From Mesaphorura yosii (taxonomy: Eukaryota > Arthropoda > Collembola > Poduromorpha > Tullbergiidae), in NCBI GenBank assembly GCA_009869945.1, contig WIXG01000092.1, forward strand, positions 178,779 to 242,778: DNA of 64,000 bases, in the 5' to 3' direction. This document shows positions 59,805-64,000 of the stretch, piece by piece (the first letter of the stretch is position 1; every line of letters begins with the position of its first letter). The notes below the pieces were generated by a model. That model was given only the letters and a program-made list of their open reading frames with translations. It did no database searches and was not told where the DNA came from. Made by a program: the position numbers and the translations under genes.

Positions 59805-61261
59805 ATGGAGTCTCACTTGATCTTTGTGTGTATCTTGTCAATGATTGCGTACGCGCTGACTGCCGACGAGACCAGCGAGTACAAAGCGGATCTCAATGCG
59901 CATGTGAGGAGGGCTGGCGCCTTGACCCCTGAAAGGGAGGTTGGTGGACGTGGACTTGCGCGCTCGTACGCAAGAGCACCCCACACGGTGGAGTCGAGAA
60001 TGCCCAGCACATGTGGTCGGAGGTTCAGTCGAAAGGATGGAAGGCGTGCGAAGATCCTTAGCGGTACCGTCGCGGATCCTGGCGACTTCCCGTGGCAGAT
60101 CAGTCTGCAAAAGAGGAACAAGAATCATGGAGGAGATTCGCAATGGATGCACATTTGTGGGGCTTCACTCATCACCAAAACATCTGTAAGAGTACTTTGC
60201 CCACTAATCTGAGATCTCCTCGGCTGAAAATGCTAAAATGCAGCCATGATTGTTGTAGGCGCTTTCCGCAGCGCATTGCTTCACAGATCATCTCGTGGAC
60301 TATCGAGTGGTGGTAAGTAACCACACCCCAAATAAAGCAGAATCGACAATGCATCGATCATCTCCAAACCCAGGTTGGAAGTCACTCGCTAAACGAGACT
60401 GGAGTATCCCAGCAAATCTTCGACCTGGAAGAAGGCGATTACGTCCGACACCGAGACTTCCGCCACAAGAACGAATGGGACAACGACATCGCATTCATCA
60501 GATTGCGCGGCTTTGACGGTAGTGGCGTTGATTTCGACAGATTTGTGCAACCAATTTGTCTACCGAGCGGGGCCACGAATTTCCCACCTGGAACGCTTTG
60601 CTACGTCTCGGGATGGGGCGCATCAAGTAAGAATGCACATATCTCTGTGATGTTAACTGTAAACAGAAATTAATGCTTCGTCTCTACTGTGAACGCAGAC
60701 AAAGAGCATCCCAATCGAGTCAGTTCAGTGCTGCAAGGAGCGCGGGTGCCTCTCTGCAGTCATGAGCTATGCAAACGAGCTTACGACGATGACATTAAGG
60801 ACCACCGCGATAACTACTTGAGGCGCATCCTCCTCCCCAGAAAGAAGCATTCTGTCATCACGGAAGGGAATATTTGCGCCGGGTACGTGGGCAAGCAGTA
60901 CGAGTACACAAATGCGGAGGTTCCTGACTCGTGCAACGGAGACTCGGGTGAGTCATCGCACTGGCCCCGGTAGGGGGTTTTATAAATAGACTTGAACCAC
61001 TGGTCTCACCATGAATTTCCATTGTTTCAGGTGGCCCGCTGGCGTGCACCTTACCAGGTACGCATTCTTGTGAGCTCATTCAGATTAGTTTAATTAGTTG
61101 AATGACTATTTTCAGATAATCCCGACGTCTACTACCTCATTGGGATAGTCAGTTGGGGCAAGGAGTGCGGGAGCAAACGGTTCCCCGGCATTTACACAAA
61201 GGTGGAGCACTATCTCGACTGGATTGAAAATGAAATCGGCCTCTCTAGGTCGGGCACATGA
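59805..61261 (+). CDS. secreted trypsin-like S1 serine protease
   Basis: Six exons, 59805-60185, 60259-60312, 60374-60626, 60699-60947, 61031-61057 and 61116-61261, give 369 aa. A signal peptide (HLIFVCILSMIAYALTAD) is followed by a ~70-residue pro-region without a CLIP cysteine pattern, then the activation-like site RRAK|ILSG. The protease domain has the catalytic triad: ALSAAHC (His), EWDNDIAFIRL (Asp), DSCNGDSGGPL (Ser). The Asp six residues before the Ser points to trypsin-like Lys/Arg specificity. GWGAS and IVSWGKECGSKRFPGIYTKV complete the fold. The Ser-containing motif is split by a phase-1 intron. Extracellular digestion, cuticle processing or immune cascades are all possible. AATAAA near 61487. 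Confidence 0.94.
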
Positions 61262-61486
61262 AAATCTGTAACTTGTAGCTTCTTCATATTTAACTGCACC
61301 GATACCTGCACGTTATGAACGTAAACTATTTAAACTACGACCTCGCTTTCATGAACGCAACGCAACAAAGAGAACCTGAATGTGTAGCATGTTTTTATAA
61401 CTTATGAATACATTTGAGTGTGTGAACTTTGACCTGTGCAATGACCACAAACAACGCTAAATGTCAGCGTGAAACCAGAAATTTTG

Positions 61487-61492
61487 AATAAA
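61487..61492 (+). terminator. polyadenylation signal of the protease gene
   Basis: AATAAA about 225 nt after the protease stop codon. Confidence 0.6.
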
Positions 61493-61908
61493 AAGTGAGT
61501 ACCGAATTAACTGCCTTTCTATCATGAAATGAATGTGCAAGAAAGCTGAGTAGCGTGTTGGAAAAACAAAGACGACGCGACGCCTCAGCCAGCCGGTACA
61601 GGCTGGAGAAGTGTGTCTCATAGCCTGCCTGTCCTGCCCGACCCGTCTCTTTGGCCGTTGAGTAATTTAAATAAAACAAACCAAAACAGAGGCTGACCAA
61701 CTGTTTTTGGAGTCTCACTGTGCACGTTATCTGGGGGGATTCAAGTTTGCTTTGATAATGGAATAATTAATTGTGCGTACACGAACGTGAAAACATTAGT
61801 GTGAACCCAGCAAAATTTGCAAAATACTTAACGATTGTGAAGCACGTAAAGGAGCCAGCCGGTTAATGAGTTTTTCCGTTAATCATTGTGGACGTTGAAA
61901 TATCTGAG

Positions 61909-64000
61909 ATGGATTCGTTGACTGAATGTGACATTGAATCCTGGAGAAAGATAACTCTTGAATGGGCAAGTGATAGAATTGAGTCAAACGAAGGTCCCTG
62001 TTGGACTAATTTGGCTTTATCTTTTCTTTCGTGCAGGTGAACTGTCTCCAATTAATCAAAACTGCTATAACCGACTTAAAGGACCTCACCGATGGTAGCT
62101 TTTTCAGAGAAATTTTGATTCTTTTGTAAGTTAATGACGAATGTTAGGCAAGTTTGGCTTGGCATGCTTTCGGACGAATGCGTCATTGACTTCGGTTTCT
62201 TGTTCGGTTCAGATTTCACCGGAAAGTAGATGAAGAAGATATCACTGAGATTTTCTCCACATTGCAAGAATGTCTGCAAGGTTAGTCGCTGTCTGTTGCT
62301 AGATGAAGTTTCTGATTTCTCTGCATCAGTTTCAGTGGTCGAACAGAAGGCAACAATTTCATAGGCCTAAAGACGATGGAAGTTTAGGAATTCAGGAATT
62401 CTTTTCTTTATAGGTTCCTATGTCCCGGACACCTGGGTTAATTTTCGTTCTGCGCAGGACGGTGACGCTGCTGAAATTTTGAAGATGATTGTGATTCTGA
62501 TTGGTGTTAGTGCATTTCAGGCTCAGGTAAGGTGGTTGCGTTGTCTGATCATTACCATAATCATTACATGTAATTTCTGGACTTCGCTTTATCATTTTGA
62601 CGCTGCTCTTTCATCCACTCTATTTACTCGCATCACAGGAGGAGGCAGATGTTTTCCGAGTACGACCGGCTGAAAGGTTGTCAACAAGCACTCAGCATTC
62701 TGTGAGAGCGTTTCTACTTGCCGTGCACAATAATAAGAAAATTGTAGCTCCAAGCTTTCTTCGATTGGCAAATGAGCACAAGGTCGTTGATCGACGTGCG
62801 AAAGTTCCTCGCGTCTTATTTCCACAAAAGGATGCGTCGCAGCGCAACCTTTGGGAATCTCGCTTCCCCGACTGGTCAGCCAAAAATGTGTCTGACTGCT
62901 CCTCTCCCCTTGGAAAGTTATTTGAGGTACGTGAGGCCACGAAGACAGTAAACTCTTCATTACTATAGAGTATTAATTGACTAGATCAATTGTTGTTTGT
63001 AGTATGCCAGTTGTGACCCTGATCAACTAAACGCCAAGTTAATGGCGGAGAAAGACAGTGAAATCGCCAGACTGCTACATAAAGTGAAATTCCTTAGTAA
63101 TTTGGAGCAAGACGCACAAGACGAGCTTACCAAATACAAAAGCGAAGTTTCGAAGCTCCAAGTGGACCTGGACGAGAGAAATAAGGCCATGCACATGTTG
63201 CAGGAAAGGATCAATTTCCAGAATGAGGTGGCACAAAATACCTTCGACGCTTCAACTGCTGAAGACAAAGCCAACTACGAACAAGCAATATCTGAACTGA
63301 GGGATCGACTGAAGAAAGAAGAAAGAAAGATGGATAAACTTGAAACAGAGAATTTTAACCTGAAAATTCTACTCGAGGAACAAACCACTGACAATTTGAG
63401 GCAGCAGGATCGGATAAGACAGGTAGAAAAGGAAAATCGAAGAGTGCATCAGGAATTAAACTTAACAATTGAAAAGAGGCAAGCAGCTTTAGCCGAAATC
63501 AACAATCAAGCCTCGCAGCTTCAGGATTTGGAGAAATACTGTGAAGAGCTCCAGCAAATAGTCGAGTCAGACAGAAATCGCAGGAAGACACGCTTTTCGT
63601 CCTCGGCTACACCAATCTCAAGCTCGAGTCTATCTCACCCGTCTGAAAGAGATTCAACCAGTGAGAGTAAGTTAAGGTCCCGCCGCAGCACAAGGCGCAA
63701 ATTGAACGTATTACGTGAATTTTGATTTTTATGCAGATCTCGCCCAAAGTGTGGTCGATGTTCAGCTCAAAGATGCACTTGCAGAGTCAGGCCAATTGCA
63801 GGAACAGTTCAACAACTTCAAGAGAAAAGTCGACGAAGAGCGCGTTATAGTACAGAAAGAAGTTGAAGGGCTGGAATTGAAGTTGAAGACTGTGCAAGCG
63901 CAGCTGCATTTACGTGAAACAGAAATTGAAAGCCTCCAAGAAGAAAGGGAGAAAGAACGTATCGTATCAGAGCAAAAAGTTGAAGATTTGGAACAGAAGT
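61909..64000 (+). CDS. long coiled-coil protein with N-terminal Hook/NuMA-like domain (NuMA/Mud type), 5' part
   Basis: Exons 61909-61965, 62037-62125, 62213-62280, 62414-62526, 62639-62926, 63003-63666 and 63737-64000 (continues past the edge). The N-terminus reads WRKITLEW|VNCLQL, then ITDLKDLTDGSFFREILILL and LKMIVILIGVSAF. This is the pattern of the calponin-homology-like domain of HOOK and NuMA proteins (trp-Val-Asn, 'dLtDG', buried helices). A linker with DCSSPLGKLFEYASCDP leads into continuous heptad coiled coil (EKDSEIARLLHKVKFLSNLE and on), interrupted by a Ser-rich stretch near residue 410. NuMA/Mud anchors dynein at spindle poles and cortex; HOOK and CCDC88 relatives remain alternatives. 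The first intron uses a GC donor. The start codon is the first ATG that gives this fold. Confidence 0.62.

Noticed and set aside
1..64000. prokaryotic systems (CRISPR arrays, operons, prophage, toxin-antitoxin)
   Set aside because: All confident genes are intron-containing animal genes; no direct-repeat/spacer arrays, Shine-Dalgarno-led gene runs or phage genes were seen.

Overview
This window is eukaryotic and almost certainly from an arthropod, most likely an insect, springtail or small crustacean; the sequence alone does not let me name the species. Genes are split by short GT-AG introns (mostly 60-100 bp). The gene set is animal: a ZMIZ/Tonalli SUMO-ligase cofactor, WDR62/MAPKBP1, SAR1, HIBCH, sphingosine-1-phosphate lyase, NME5 and a synaptopodin-2-like muscle protein. 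It also has arthropod-style DUF4789 and glycine/tyrosine-rich secreted proteins. I rebuilt exon chains by hand from splice signals. For each multi-exon gene called with confidence above 0.5, reading phase closes across the exons in the window.

Layout. 1-3329 (-): 3' two thirds of a ZMIZ1/2 (tonalli) homologue running off the left edge. 3.4-15.4 kb: a 12 kb stretch with no exon I can support, rich in short tandem repeats. 15416-21268 (+): WDR62/MAPKBP1, 21 exons. 21726-22754 (-): secreted DUF4789-type protein. 23336-24678 (-): NME5, including a 21-nt microexon. 26451-31271 (+): synaptopodin-2-like sarcomere protein with two apparent first exons. 31699-32103 (-): an unrecognised 73-aa gene. 32758-34373 (+): HIBCH. 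35068-36000 (-): SAR1. 37660-40211 (+): S1P lyase. 40738-43612 (-): an unrecognised 911-aa proline-rich secreted or membrane protein.

47.2-57.1 kb is an accessory, extracellular-protein neighbourhood. Four small (+) genes share one architecture: a first exon of only 4-5 codons, then an intron inside the signal peptide, then Gly/Tyr/Ser/His-rich sequence. A Gly-Leu repeat protein and a His-rich secreted protein lie on (-). Four of these genes and the Gly-Leu gene have a clear TATA box. 59805-61261 (+) is a secreted trypsin-like protease. 61909-64000 (+) is the start of a long coiled-coil protein, probably NuMA/Mud-like, running off the right edge.

The central block is housekeeping metabolism and trafficking: valine catabolism, COPII, sphingolipid turnover. 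No operons, CRISPR arrays, rRNA or tRNA genes were seen. The most novel material is the extracellular-protein cluster, the 911-aa and 73-aa unknown genes, and several unusual exon-intron structures.
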